Shown here one piece after another: positions 41,809 through 49,786 of a stretch of 64,000 nt of DNA. The stretch's first letter is position 1; the number at the start of each line of letters is the position of its first letter. Source of the stretch: Collinsella tanakaei YIT 12063 (GTDB lineage: Bacteria; Actinomycetota; Coriobacteriia; Coriobacteriales; Coriobacteriaceae); assembly GCF_000225705.1 (NCBI RefSeq), contig NZ_JH126475.1, positions 58,835 through 122,834 on the forward strand. Direction: 5' to 3'. The position numbers and the translations under genes were made by a program. The notes beneath the pieces are model-generated. The model saw only the letters and a program-made list of their open reading frames with translations, did no database searches and had not been told where the DNA came from.

Positions 41809-42522
41809 ATGAGCGAACGCATGCTGACCGTATCCGACATTAACGTCTACTACGGCGCCATCCACGCCATCAAGAACGTTTCCTTCGAGGTGAACGAGGG
41901 CGAGGTGGTCGCGTTGATCGGCGCCAACGGCGCCGGCAAGTCCACCACGCTCAAGACCATGTCGGGCCTTCTGCGTTCTCAGACTGGCACGATCGAGTTC
42001 CTCGGCCAAAACATCATGCATATGCCCGCCGATAAGCTGGTCGCCGCCGGCCTGGCGCACGTGCCCGAGGGTCGCCGCGTATTTGCGCAGATGAGCGTCG
42101 AGGAGAATCTTGAGATGGGCGCCTTTACCCGTCCAAACTCAGAGATCGAGCCCGGCCTGGAGCGCGTCTACGCGCACTTCCCCCGCTTGAAGGAGCGCCG
42201 CCGCCAGGTCGCCGGCACGCTTTCGGGCGGCGAGCAGCAGATGCTTGCCATGGGCCGCGCGCTTATGAGCAGCCCCAAGCTCCTCATGCTCGACGAGCCC
42301 TCCATGGGCCTGGCGCCCATCTTGATCGAGCAGATCTTCGACATCGTCCGTGAGCTGCACGCCGCGGGCACCACCATCCTGCTGGTCGAGCAGAACGCGC
42401 AGATGGCGCTCTCGATTGCGAGCCGCGCCTACGTTATGGAGACCGGCAAGATCACGCTTTCCGGCACGGGCGATGAGCTGCTGCATAACGACGAGGTGCG
42501 CAAGGCATATCTGGGCGGCTAG
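41809..42522 (+). CDS. livF: branched-chain amino acid ABC ATPase LivF
   Basis: A 237-residue ATPase with VNVYYG-like opening INVYYGAIHAIKNVSFEV, Walker A LIGANGAGKSTTLK, the LivF-specific LAHVPEGRRVFAQMSVEENLEMG, signature LSGGEQQMLAMGRALMS and Walker B LLMLDEPSMGLAP. Length is standard. GAAGGAGGCGTAG precedes the ATG. It is the last gene of the liv operon, followed by a strong terminator. Confidence 0.95.
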   Translation: MSERMLTVSDINVYYGAIHAIKNVSFEVNEGEVVALIGANGAGKSTTLKTMSGLLRSQTGTIEFLGQNIMHMPADKLVAAGLAHVPEGRRVFAQMSVEENLEMGAFTRPNSEIEPGLERVYAHFPRLKERRRQVAGTLSGGEQQMLAMGRALMSSPKLLMLDEPSMGLAPILIEQIFDIVRELHAAGTTILLVEQNAQMALSIASRAYVMETGKITLSGTGDELLHNDEVRKAYLGG

Positions 42523-42575
42523 CAACCACGGGTACAGCGCTCCGGTCGTCGGGACACGGGGCGATGTATAAATAG

Positions 42576-42612
42576 AACGCCTCCGATGGGGATTCCCCGC
42601 GGAGGCGTTTCT
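42576..42612 (+). terminator. intrinsic terminator of liv operon
   Basis: AACGCCTCCG (42576-42585) pairs with CGGAGGCGTT (42600-42609) with an inner GGGG/CCCC stem, followed by TCTT. Confidence 0.85.
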
Positions 42613-42663
42613 TATGAGCCGAGTATGTCCGAGTGTGTTATTGGGGCGCAAAGCGGTCTTGCG

Positions 42664-44448
42664 CTAGAGCCCTTGGTCAAAGGCGACGAGATCGCGGTAG
42701 CGCGCGCTGGTGCGCTTTAGGTCTGCCGGCGCGCCATCAAGGGCGATGCTTCCGTTTTCCAGGAAGACGACGCGGTCCATATGCTCGATCCCCTTGAGGT
42801 GGTGGGTGATCATGATGAGGGTCTTATCCGCGAACACATCAAGAAGGGTCGCGAGCAACTTGGATTCCGTCACCGGGTCCAGGCCCGCGAAGGGCTCGTC
42901 CAGCATGACGATGGGGGCGTCCGCTAGCAGGATGCGCGCAAGTGCGATGCGGTGGCGCTCGCCGCCGGAGAATCGCAGGCCGCCCTCGTCCACCATGGTA
43001 TCGATGCCTTGGGGGAGCGAGGAGACCAGATTCGATAGGCCGACCTTATCCAGGGCATCCAGGGCTTCTTCTCGCGTAGCGGACGCGCGGCCAACGCAGA
43101 GGTTGTCGTAGAGCGTCGTTCCAAACAGGTAGGGGTCTTGATGCACGACGCTCATGATTCTCGGCATCTGCTCTCCAAGGGAGCAAGACGGTGCGCCGTC
43201 GATCTCGATCGACCCGCGCGTGGGCGAGAGGTCGCCGTGGATAAGGGCCTTAAGCGTGCTTTTGCCGGCGCCGCTTCTGCCCAGAATCGCGATGTGCTGC
43301 CCATAGGGAATGGAGAGGCCGATGGCGTCGAGTGCGTCTGCAGGGGCGTCCGGGTAGCGAAAAGCCGCGTCTTGCAGGGCGATCGCGGGCTTGCTGCCAA
43401 CTGGGGCGCACGGGGCGGCTTCTTGCATGGGTGCCCTGTCTGCCGGAGCGTCGCTTGTTGAGGCGACGCTCGCGAGATGTTCGAGGGCGCCCAGGTGCCC
43501 CGCGCCCTCGACGGCGGCGCCGGGCAGCTGCGAGAACTCGTCCGTCAACGGGAAGAAGCCAAGGCAGAACGCGGCGATCCAGTTGGCCGCATCGCTTACG
43601 GCGGCGGGCTGCCCTCCAAAGCGGCCGGCCGCCCATAGGAGGATGGCAAAGGCGACGCAGCCAAAGGACGCCTGCACCAGCAGGTCTCGCCGGCGGTCGA
43701 AGCGCCTGGCGGCTATTTCGCAGGCGGATGAGCGTTGTTGAAGATCCAGGTGGCGGGCAAGGTAATCTTGGCGCCTGCCGGAACAGGTCCAGTCCGCGAT
43801 GCCCAGCACGTTGTCTGCGAGTTCGGTATACAGATCTCGCTTCGCCTGCTTGCGGTCGCGCTCGCGCTCGGCTCCCGCCCACAGCGATACCGCGGGCGCA
43901 ATGATGGCGGCGACGCCGCAGCCCGCGGCGAAGAACAGGCCCATGCGCAGGTCTATCGCGCCCAGGCAGACGGCGGCCATGAGATAGAGCGCCCCTCCCA
44001 CGATGAGGGGGAAGACGGACCGCAGATAGAGGTTTTGCAGATGTCCGATGTCTTCTGACAGCGCGCCCATGACGTCGCCCACCTGGCGGCTAGCGCCTGC
44101 GGTGCGCTCGAGCGAGAGGTACAGGCGGCGGCGCAAATCAGAGGTCATGCGCAGGACCCAGTCATGGCTGGCGAGCCTCTCGATGTAGGCGATGACGGGT
44201 TTGCCCACGCCAAAGACGCGGACCAAGATAAGGGGGACGAAGAGCAGCAGTATGGAGTCGGGATGGGCGGCGGACGCGCTGACGAGGTAGCCGGACGTGA
44301 CCATGAGCGCGCAAGCGAAGGCGCCGGCGGTGATGCCCAAGATGATTGCTACGCCAAGTTGCAGCCGATGGCGAGCAAGATAGGGGGCGACCCAGGTTTT
44401 GAACGCCCGGCGCTCGCCGGCATGGCGTCGATCGGCTTTGCTAGGCAT
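42664..44448 (-). CDS. cydC: thiol reductant ABC exporter subunit CydC
   Basis: A 594-residue half-transporter: six helices in the first ~310 residues and an ATPase domain with ILGRSGAGKSTLKALIHGDL, the signature LRFSGGERHRIALARILLAD and Walker B PIVMLDEPFAGLDP. With CydD it exports glutathione/cysteine-type thiols and is needed to assemble cytochrome bd. ATG 44448 has CGGAG upstream and overlaps cydD by eight bases; a GTG-like earlier start is less likely. GYLVSASAAHPDSILLLFVPLILVRVFGVGKPVIAY is a CydC-type N-terminal region. No cydAB genes are in the window. Confidence 0.9.
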   Translation of the reverse strand: MPSKADRRHAGERRAFKTWVAPYLARHRLQLGVAIILGITAGAFACALMVTSGYLVSASAAHPDSILLLFVPLILVRVFGVGKPVIAYIERLASHDWVLRMTSDLRRRLYLSLERTAGASRQVGDVMGALSEDIGHLQNLYLRSVFPLIVGGALYLMAAVCLGAIDLRMGLFFAAGCGVAAIIAPAVSLWAGAERERDRKQAKRDLYTELADNVLGIADWTCSGRRQDYLARHLDLQQRSSACEIAARRFDRRRDLLVQASFGCVAFAILLWAAGRFGGQPAAVSDAANWIAAFCLGFFPLTDEFSQLPGAAVEGAGHLGALEHLASVASTSDAPADRAPMQEAAPCAPVGSKPAIALQDAAFRYPDAPADALDAIGLSIPYGQHIAILGRSGAGKSTLKALIHGDLSPTRGSIEIDGAPSCSLGEQMPRIMSVVHQDPYLFGTTLYDNLCVGRASATREEALDALDKVGLSNLVSSLPQGIDTMVDEGGLRFSGGERHRIALARILLADAPIVMLDEPFAGLDPVTESKLLATLLDVFADKTLIMITHHLKGIEHMDRVVFLENGSIALDGAPADLKRTSARYRDLVAFDQGL

Positions 44449-46228
44449 GGTGCGTCTCCGTTTCGCTTCCGTTGATGGCGCCGGCAAGGGCCAGGTAGCC
44501 TTGCGTGCCTTTGAGATGGGCGGGACTGCCGGCCTGTACCAGGCGCCCGGATTCCATTACCAGCACCAAATCCATCTGGTCGACCCAGTGCAGGCGGTGG
44601 GTGGCGAAAACGACCAGCCGGTCGCTAAACAGTGGCAGCAGGGTCTCTTTGAGTTCCATCTCGGTTTCGATATCCAGATGCGCGGTGGGTTCGTCCAAAA
44701 TGAGAACGCGTCGCGAGGGGTCTAAGAACGCGCGGGCAAGCGCCACGCGGTGGGATTCGCCTCCCGAAAGCGGCCTGCCCGCCTCGCCGATGACGGTATG
44801 CAGGCCTTGGGGCAGATCGCCCACCAAATCCATGAGGCCCATGGCGCGCGCGGCATCCTCTATCTGCTCTCGCGTGGCGTCCGGTCGATAGAAGGCGATA
44901 TTTTGCGCCAGCGTGGCGTGGAAGATGTAGGGGGCCTGCGGAATGTAGGCCACCTGGTGGCGCCAGCCCTGGGAGCACAGGTTGGACACCGCCGCGCCGT
45001 CTAGGCGGATGCCGCCCGCGCTGGGGGCGATGAATCCCGCGAGAAGCGAGGCCAGGGTCGATTTGCCGGCGCCCGAGAGGCCGACCAGCCCCACGCGCAT
45101 GCCGCCGCGTAGCACGATGCTGATGTCGCTGAGTGCCCGCTGACCGCTGTCGTATGAGTAGCAGACTCCGCTAAGTTCCAGGGTTGAGCGGGGCCCCCAA
45201 GAGAAGTCATCGTCCACAGACGCCTGCGAAGGATCCGCGTCCGCCGCGGTGCCCGAGGAGCGATTGGTTGAATGGGCGCGCGCACCGGAGACGACGCCCG
45301 TGATGGCGGCGAGCGCGTTTTTGCCGTCCAGCGATGCGTGGAAGTCCGATGCGAAGGCGCGCAGCGGGGCGAAGTAGTCCGGCACCATGATGAGGACAAA
45401 GAGGGCTGGCAGCAGGGCGACCTCGCCGTCTGACAGGCGAAAGCCCAACAGGATGGCGATGCCCGCCAGGCCAAAGGTGGCGATGAGGTCGAGCACGGCG
45501 GAGGAGAGGGTCGCCACGGCGATGGTTTTCATGGTGGCCTCGCGGAAGCGCTCGCTTACCGAATAGATGCGGCCGGCGTGCGCGCGGCTGCGGCCGAAGA
45601 GGCGCAGGGTCTCGATGCCTCGCAGCGAGTCGATGAAGTGGTTGGAAAGGCGCATGAACTCCGCATGGCGCCGCGCCGCGCGCTCCTGCGCGGTTTTGCC
45701 CAGCATGACCATATACAAGACCGTGATGGGGTAGCAGGCAAGGGCGATGATGCCGGAGGTCCAGTCGGTGGCGAAGATGGCGATGAGGATGACGACGGGT
45801 ATGGCCACGACGCCGACCATCTTGGGCAGTATGAGCTCTAGGTACGTTTCTACCTGGGAGATACCCTCGAGCGCGAGCGCGGAGATGCCTCCGGAGCCCG
45901 TCTTCTGCACCAGGGCGGGGCCTTCATCGTAGATGCGTTCGAGCAGGTTGCGGCGCAGCTCGCCCGCCCGCTCGCCCGCGTAGCGCTCCATGCGGGAATC
46001 CTGCAGCGTCCGCGTGGCCTGGCGAAGCACGTAGCAGGCGAGAAAGACGGTCGCCGGTACAAGGGAGCTCGCGAGGGCGCCGCCTGCCCAGAGGCGGGAG
46101 ATGGCGAGTGCCAGCGCCCATGCCTGCGCGACGGCGAGCGCGCCGAGCGCCGCGTTGATGGCGGCGAGCTGGGCGAGGGCCGCGCGTATGCCGGGTAGGC
46201 TGAAAAGGGAACGGTCGATCATAAACAT
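44441..46228 (-). CDS. cydD: thiol reductant ABC exporter subunit CydD
   Basis: A ~595-residue half-transporter with six helices and an ATPase domain: Walker A GLVGLSGAGKSTLASLLAGF, signature RPLSGGESHRVALARAFLDP and Walker B RVLILDEPTAHLDI. A ~45-residue linker rich in Ser/Asp separates the two domains. The start is uncertain: ATG at 46228 is used, ATG 46222 has AGGA five bases before it, and GTG 46249 is also in frame. It is the upstream partner of cydC. A short dyad lies about 50 bases before the gene and may be its operator. Confidence 0.88.
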   Translation of the reverse strand: MFMIDRSLFSLPGIRAALAQLAAINAALGALAVAQAWALALAISRLWAGGALASSLVPATVFLACYVLRQATRTLQDSRMERYAGERAGELRRNLLERIYDEGPALVQKTGSGGISALALEGISQVETYLELILPKMVGVVAIPVVILIAIFATDWTSGIIALACYPITVLYMVMLGKTAQERAARRHAEFMRLSNHFIDSLRGIETLRLFGRSRAHAGRIYSVSERFREATMKTIAVATLSSAVLDLIATFGLAGIAILLGFRLSDGEVALLPALFVLIMVPDYFAPLRAFASDFHASLDGKNALAAITGVVSGARAHSTNRSSGTAADADPSQASVDDDFSWGPRSTLELSGVCYSYDSGQRALSDISIVLRGGMRVGLVGLSGAGKSTLASLLAGFIAPSAGGIRLDGAAVSNLCSQGWRHQVAYIPQAPYIFHATLAQNIAFYRPDATREQIEDAARAMGLMDLVGDLPQGLHTVIGEAGRPLSGGESHRVALARAFLDPSRRVLILDEPTAHLDIETEMELKETLLPLFSDRLVVFATHRLHWVDQMDLVLVMESGRLVQAGSPAHLKGTQGYLALAGAINGSETETHHA

Positions 46229-46273
46229 CCTATCGTGGTGCTCTTGCACCTCTCATCTAAATAAGAGCTGTTC

Positions 46274-46288
46274 AACTATCGTATAGTT
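46274..46288. promoter_or_regulatory. dyad upstream of cydDC
   Basis: AACTAT-CGT-ATAGTT, a perfect 6-base inverted repeat about 50 bases upstream of the cydD start, in an AT-rich pocket that probably contains the promoter. Confidence 0.35.
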
Positions 46289-46384
46289 AACTGCTAATTG
46301 TCGCATGGGCATCCGTTGCGCGCCACCGGCGCTTGGGGTGCGTTTGCCCACGGGGGCCGGCATGAGAAGCTTGAAGGGGGAGTA

Positions 46385-47137
46385 ATGCCCAAGTTCACCA
46401 AGATCGAGCGGCCGTCTACGCCGCGCGAGGCGTACGAGCTGCTGCGGTCGAGCAAGACCGCGTGCGTTATGGGGGGGCGGGTTGTGGATGCGTCTGCAGC
46501 ATCGCACCATCCCGTGCGCCATCGATCTGTCCGCTTGCGGCTTGGACCAGATAGAGGAAAGCGACGACGCTTTTGTGATCGGCGCCATGACGCCGCTCTC
46601 CGTGCTTGAGTCGCATGCTGATTTTGCCCGCGCCACCAACGGCGTCTTCACGGCGGTGGTGCGCGATATCGTGGGGCCCAGTTTCGCAACCTCGCGACCG
46701 TGGGCGGTAGCCTGTACGGACGTTTTGGCTTTTCCGACGTGCTCTGCGCCCTGCTTGCCCTGGAATGCGAGGTCAAGTTCACCGGCGCGGGCCGCATGAG
46801 CCTTGCTGATTTGTGCGAAGAGGGGTATCCCCGCGACGTGTTGGAGCGCGTCGTGGTCCATCGGCGACCCTATCAGGCCTCGTGCAAATGCTTGCGCCGC
46901 CAGGCAACCGATTTTCCCGTGGTCAACGTTGCCGCTGCGTACTGGGGCGACGAGTGGCATGTGGCTGTGGGCGCCAGGTCCTGCCGCGCGCGCTTGCTGA
47001 CCGGCTCCCAGCTGGGCCTTGAGTCAAAGCGCCCCTCGCGCGAGGAGCTTGCCCGCGCCCTGGAGGCGGTCCGCACCCTGCCCGAAGGAGTGTCAAAAAA
47101 CGAGTTAGTGCGGAGGTTTGGTCAAATAGTGCGTTAG
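46385..47137 (+). pseudogene. molybdopterin-dehydrogenase FAD-binding subunit, frameshifted and truncated
   Basis: Three successive frames together give one xanthine/CO-dehydrogenase medium (FAD) subunit. Frame A starts at ATG 46385 (MPKFTKIERPSTPREAYELL) and is lost in a run of seven G at 46471-46477. Frame B continues WMRLQHRTIPCAIDLSACGL to VRDIVGPSF near 46685, where one C appears missing. From there frame A resumes as NLATVGGSLYGRFGFSDV to LARALEAVRTLPEG. One extra and one lost base cancel, so each could be repaired by a single base. The last residues, from about 47091, are encoded by a repeat element rather than the family's usual C-terminal domain end. No partner subunits (large molybdopterin or iron-sulfur) lie nearby. 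It is therefore a decayed remnant unless the indels are sequencing errors. Confidence 0.8.
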
Positions 47138-47374
47138 TGCGGACTGGAGGCGGCCAGGCGCGACTTCTGTATGCATCGATCATCATCGCCCGAGCCATCT
47201 AGCTTGGGTGATGCAAACGCCCTATTCATAAGGTACCCTTGCTATATCTCGTCCTTTCCGCACTAACTCATTATTTGTCACTCACGGGACCGCACTAAGC
47301 GACTATTTGTCCTAATCTCCGCACTAAGCCATTATTTGGCACACCTCGATTCCGCACTAACGCATTATTTGGTC
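47091..47374. mobile_element. putative solo transposon ends: six 23-base repeats in two inverted clusters
   Basis: Two units on the minus strand (47091-47113, 47120-47142) and four on the plus strand (47258-47280, 47290-47312, 47319-47341, 47352-47374) share CCGCACTAA, two or three variable bases, then CATTATTTG or a close variant. Starts are 29-33 bases apart, about three helical turns. The T-rich ends face outward in both clusters, and the left edge starts TGTCA. Between the clusters are 115 bases without a gene. This is the design of transposon ends with several transposase-binding sites (IS21 and Tn7/Tn5053-type). No transposase is present, so it would be a non-autonomous or deleted copy. 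A target duplication was not found. Confidence 0.55.
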
Positions 47375-47609
47375 CCGCGTGCTTTCCGCTGCCCGCCGGC
47401 CCCGTGCGGCAAGAGGGGCGCGGCGGAAAAACCGGAACGCGAGGGCTCACGGCGCCTCGATAAGACCTCGAGCATGAAAGCGCGGGCGGTCGCAGCGACT
47501 CCAGGCGACTCCGGGCGACGCCTGCGCTATGCTGTTGCGCAGCGAAGCGCGCGGAGACAAAAGCGTGCCGCGCGCTTAGAAGGTAGCCGGCAAAATGGAG
47601 GACGGATCC

Positions 47610-48287
47610 GTGTTACGAGAATTCTGCGCTGAAAATCTTACCGATATCGAGGCCGCGCTCAATGCGGGCGCTCGCCGCATTGAGTTGTGCGACAACTTGG
47701 CGTGCGGCGGTACAACTCCCTCCGCCGGCGTGATAGAGCAGGCGATCGCACTCGTCCACGCCTACGAGGGGGCGAGCGTGCGCGTCATCATTCGTCCTCG
47801 CGGCGGAGACTTTGTATACAGTAAAAGTGAATTCAAGGCCATGGAGACCGATATCCGCTACGCGGCCGCCAATGGAGCGGACGGCGTGGTGCTGGGATGC
47901 CTCAAGCGCGGTGGCGATGGTTTTGAACTTGATTCCGAGGGCACCCGGCGCTTGATATCGGTTGCGTGCAGCGTGGGCGAGATGCGCGGGCGCGAGCTCG
48001 GTATCACCTTCCACATGGCATTTGACGAGCTCGGTCCCCAAGCCCAGCTTCAAGCGATCGATGTGCTCGCGGATATGGGCGTGGACCATATCCTCACCCA
48101 TGGAGGACGGTCGGGAACGCCCATCGAGGAGAACCTTTCCCATTTGGCAGATCTGGCGCGGCACGCTAAAGGAAAGCTGGTCATTCTGCCGGGCGGCGGC
48201 GTGACCTATGAGAATGTCAAGCGCATCGCGAAGGAGCTGGGCGTTAAAGAGGCGCACGGAACCAAGATCGTTGATTTGAATCGTTGA
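47610..48287 (+). CDS. cutC: CutC-family protein
   Basis: A 225-residue TIM-barrel protein. The family is recognised by the opening LREFCAENLTDIEAALNAGARRIELCDNLACGGTTPS, the central VIIRPRGGDFVYSKSEF and the later ILTHGGRSGTPIEENL, with GGGVTYENVKRI near the end. CutC has been linked to copper tolerance, although its molecular activity is not settled. GTG 47610 is preferred because GGAGG lies nine bases upstream; ATG 47595 is in frame. It is convergent with the BASS transporter gene. Confidence 0.9.
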   Translation: MLREFCAENLTDIEAALNAGARRIELCDNLACGGTTPSAGVIEQAIALVHAYEGASVRVIIRPRGGDFVYSKSEFKAMETDIRYAAANGADGVVLGCLKRGGDGFELDSEGTRRLISVACSVGEMRGRELGITFHMAFDELGPQAQLQAIDVLADMGVDHILTHGGRSGTPIEENLSHLADLARHAKGKLVILPGGGVTYENVKRIAKELGVKEAHGTKIVDLNR

Positions 48288-48309
48288 ACCCGCCGGGCTT
48301 ATCTGCCGT

Positions 48310-49347
48310 TTAGGCCCGGCGTCCGTCTCCCTCTTGCGTCGGGCCTAGCTTTGCGAAGCCCTCGGCAGCCTGCTCGACTCGTCGCGATTCAGGCTGTCGT
48401 TCTTTTGCAGTGAGCTTCTCTAACACGTTTCCAAAAGCGGAGGCGAGCACTTGCTGAAAAATGGTGCCGCACATTACCGGAAAGACCGCTTCGCCTGGGA
48501 AGAACTGCACGGCGATGACCGTGCCGGAAGAGATGTTGCGCAGCCCGCAGCAGAAGCTCATGGTGATGAGGTTGCGATAGGGCTCTCCGCAGACGCGCGC
48601 TGCGATAAGGCCCCAGAAGAACCCGGACGTTGTGAATAGCAGGATGAAGAGCATCGCGGCAACGCGCTCCCATGTCATATGCAGCACATACGGGCTCATG
48701 GACGTTGAATTGGTGGTGATGATAAGCAGCAACAGCAGGCGGCACGCGGGGTTGATTGCGGGCGATAGCCTCTTGTGGCCCCAGCCGCGCGTGACGTCGT
48801 TGAGTGCGGTTCCCGCAAGCGCCGGCAGGGCGATCATAAAGATCATCTGCGTCATCATTCCCGCAACGTCGATCTGCACAGACGCTCCCAGCAGCAACTG
48901 AAGGGTTAAAGGTATGGTGAAGGGCGAGATAACCGTCGACACCAGTACCGCTGCGAGTCCCAGCGCGCCGTTTCCAGCGAACATTCCCACCCACATGATG
49001 CTCACTACGGCAACCGGCATGCAGTATTCAATAATGATGCCGCAGACGATCTGCATGTTGTGAGCAAAGAACAGGTGGGCCAGGGCGGATGCGGCGACGG
49101 GCATGGCGACGCTGGCTATGCCGAGGATGACGAGCAGCTGGACGGGGCGGCGAAATACCTCGATTATTTGGTGGAAGGTGTTGCTTAGCGCGCCCTGAAA
49201 CGTCATGAACGCAAAGAGCACGGGGACGATTCCCTTAAAAGGGGAGAAGACATCCGGAAGAAGGACGCCCGTTGCCAGGCACACGAGGACAAGGTAGGGC
49301 ATTCTCTTCGCTATGCCGTTTCCAAGGGCGGTCCAGCGTTCCATCAT
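48310..49347 (-). CDS. bile acid:sodium symporter (BASS) family transporter
   Basis: A 345-residue membrane protein with about ten helices of the BASS/SBF fold. Visible patterns are the crossover-region helices MPVAVVSIMWVGMFAGNGALGL and SFCCGLRNISSGTVIAVQFFPGEAVFPVM. Members transport bile acids, pantoate, keto acids or other organic anions with sodium. ATG 49347 is chosen because AAAGGA lies eight bases upstream. In a gut-associated bacterium a bile-acid substrate is tempting but cannot be claimed. Confidence 0.8.
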   Translation of the reverse strand: MMERWTALGNGIAKRMPYLVLVCLATGVLLPDVFSPFKGIVPVLFAFMTFQGALSNTFHQIIEVFRRPVQLLVILGIASVAMPVAASALAHLFFAHNMQIVCGIIIEYCMPVAVVSIMWVGMFAGNGALGLAAVLVSTVISPFTIPLTLQLLLGASVQIDVAGMMTQMIFMIALPALAGTALNDVTRGWGHKRLSPAINPACRLLLLLIITTNSTSMSPYVLHMTWERVAAMLFILLFTTSGFFWGLIAARVCGEPYRNLITMSFCCGLRNISSGTVIAVQFFPGEAVFPVMCGTIFQQVLASAFGNVLEKLTAKERQPESRRVEQAAEGFAKLGPTQEGDGRRA

Positions 49348-49786
49348 TGCGATCATCCTTTCTATTCAACGTTCCAGTATAGGCGCACACCCCTAGGACA
49401 AGCCGACCTTGGGGTCGAGCTTCAAGTTGAAACATTGTGCTTCTGAAACGGCGCCGCCGCTTGGGGCGCGATTTTGCACCGGCGTCTCTGCAGCCCCTAG
49501 CTGCCCTTTGGTGATTCATCGGGCGGCTAAGATATCTCGGGGTGCCCCGGGTCCGCGCTATCGCAGGTCCGCGGTCGGCACCGTTAGCCGAGCGCGTGGC
49601 ACTTCGATGTCCAAACGATGCATATAATGGATGGCGAACAACAGCTCGGCTCGCCGCAGCGGGCCTTCCGTAAGGATTTGATCGCCATGTTTGGTGTCCA
49701 TATTGCGTGCCGCCGCCTAGTCGACGGCAACCTCTCTCTTGCAAGCTCCCGCGCCGACGCGCCCGTCCTTGGATACGGGGTGCGCC
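49348..49786. other. intergenic region with nested stem structure, upstream of recJ-type gene
   Basis: No gene of this gap is convincing. Bases 49524-49590 can fold into a nested structure: CGGCTAA with TTAGCCG, GGTGCC with GGCACC, and CCGCG with CGCGG. A TATAAT at 49623-49628 is a good -10 box for the downstream gene, though no matching -35 is evident; it would leave a ~150-base leader. Confidence 0.45.

Noticed and set aside
47091..47374. CRISPR array
   Set aside because: The repeats are regular, but spacers are only 6-10 bases, two units are inverted, and no cas genes are present.
49370..49440. MerR-type promoter for the BASS transporter, suggested by TATACT and a CTTGAAG...CCAAGG dyad on the minus strand
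   Set aside because: No -35 box gives a 19-base spacer to the TATACT, and no regulator gene is adjacent.
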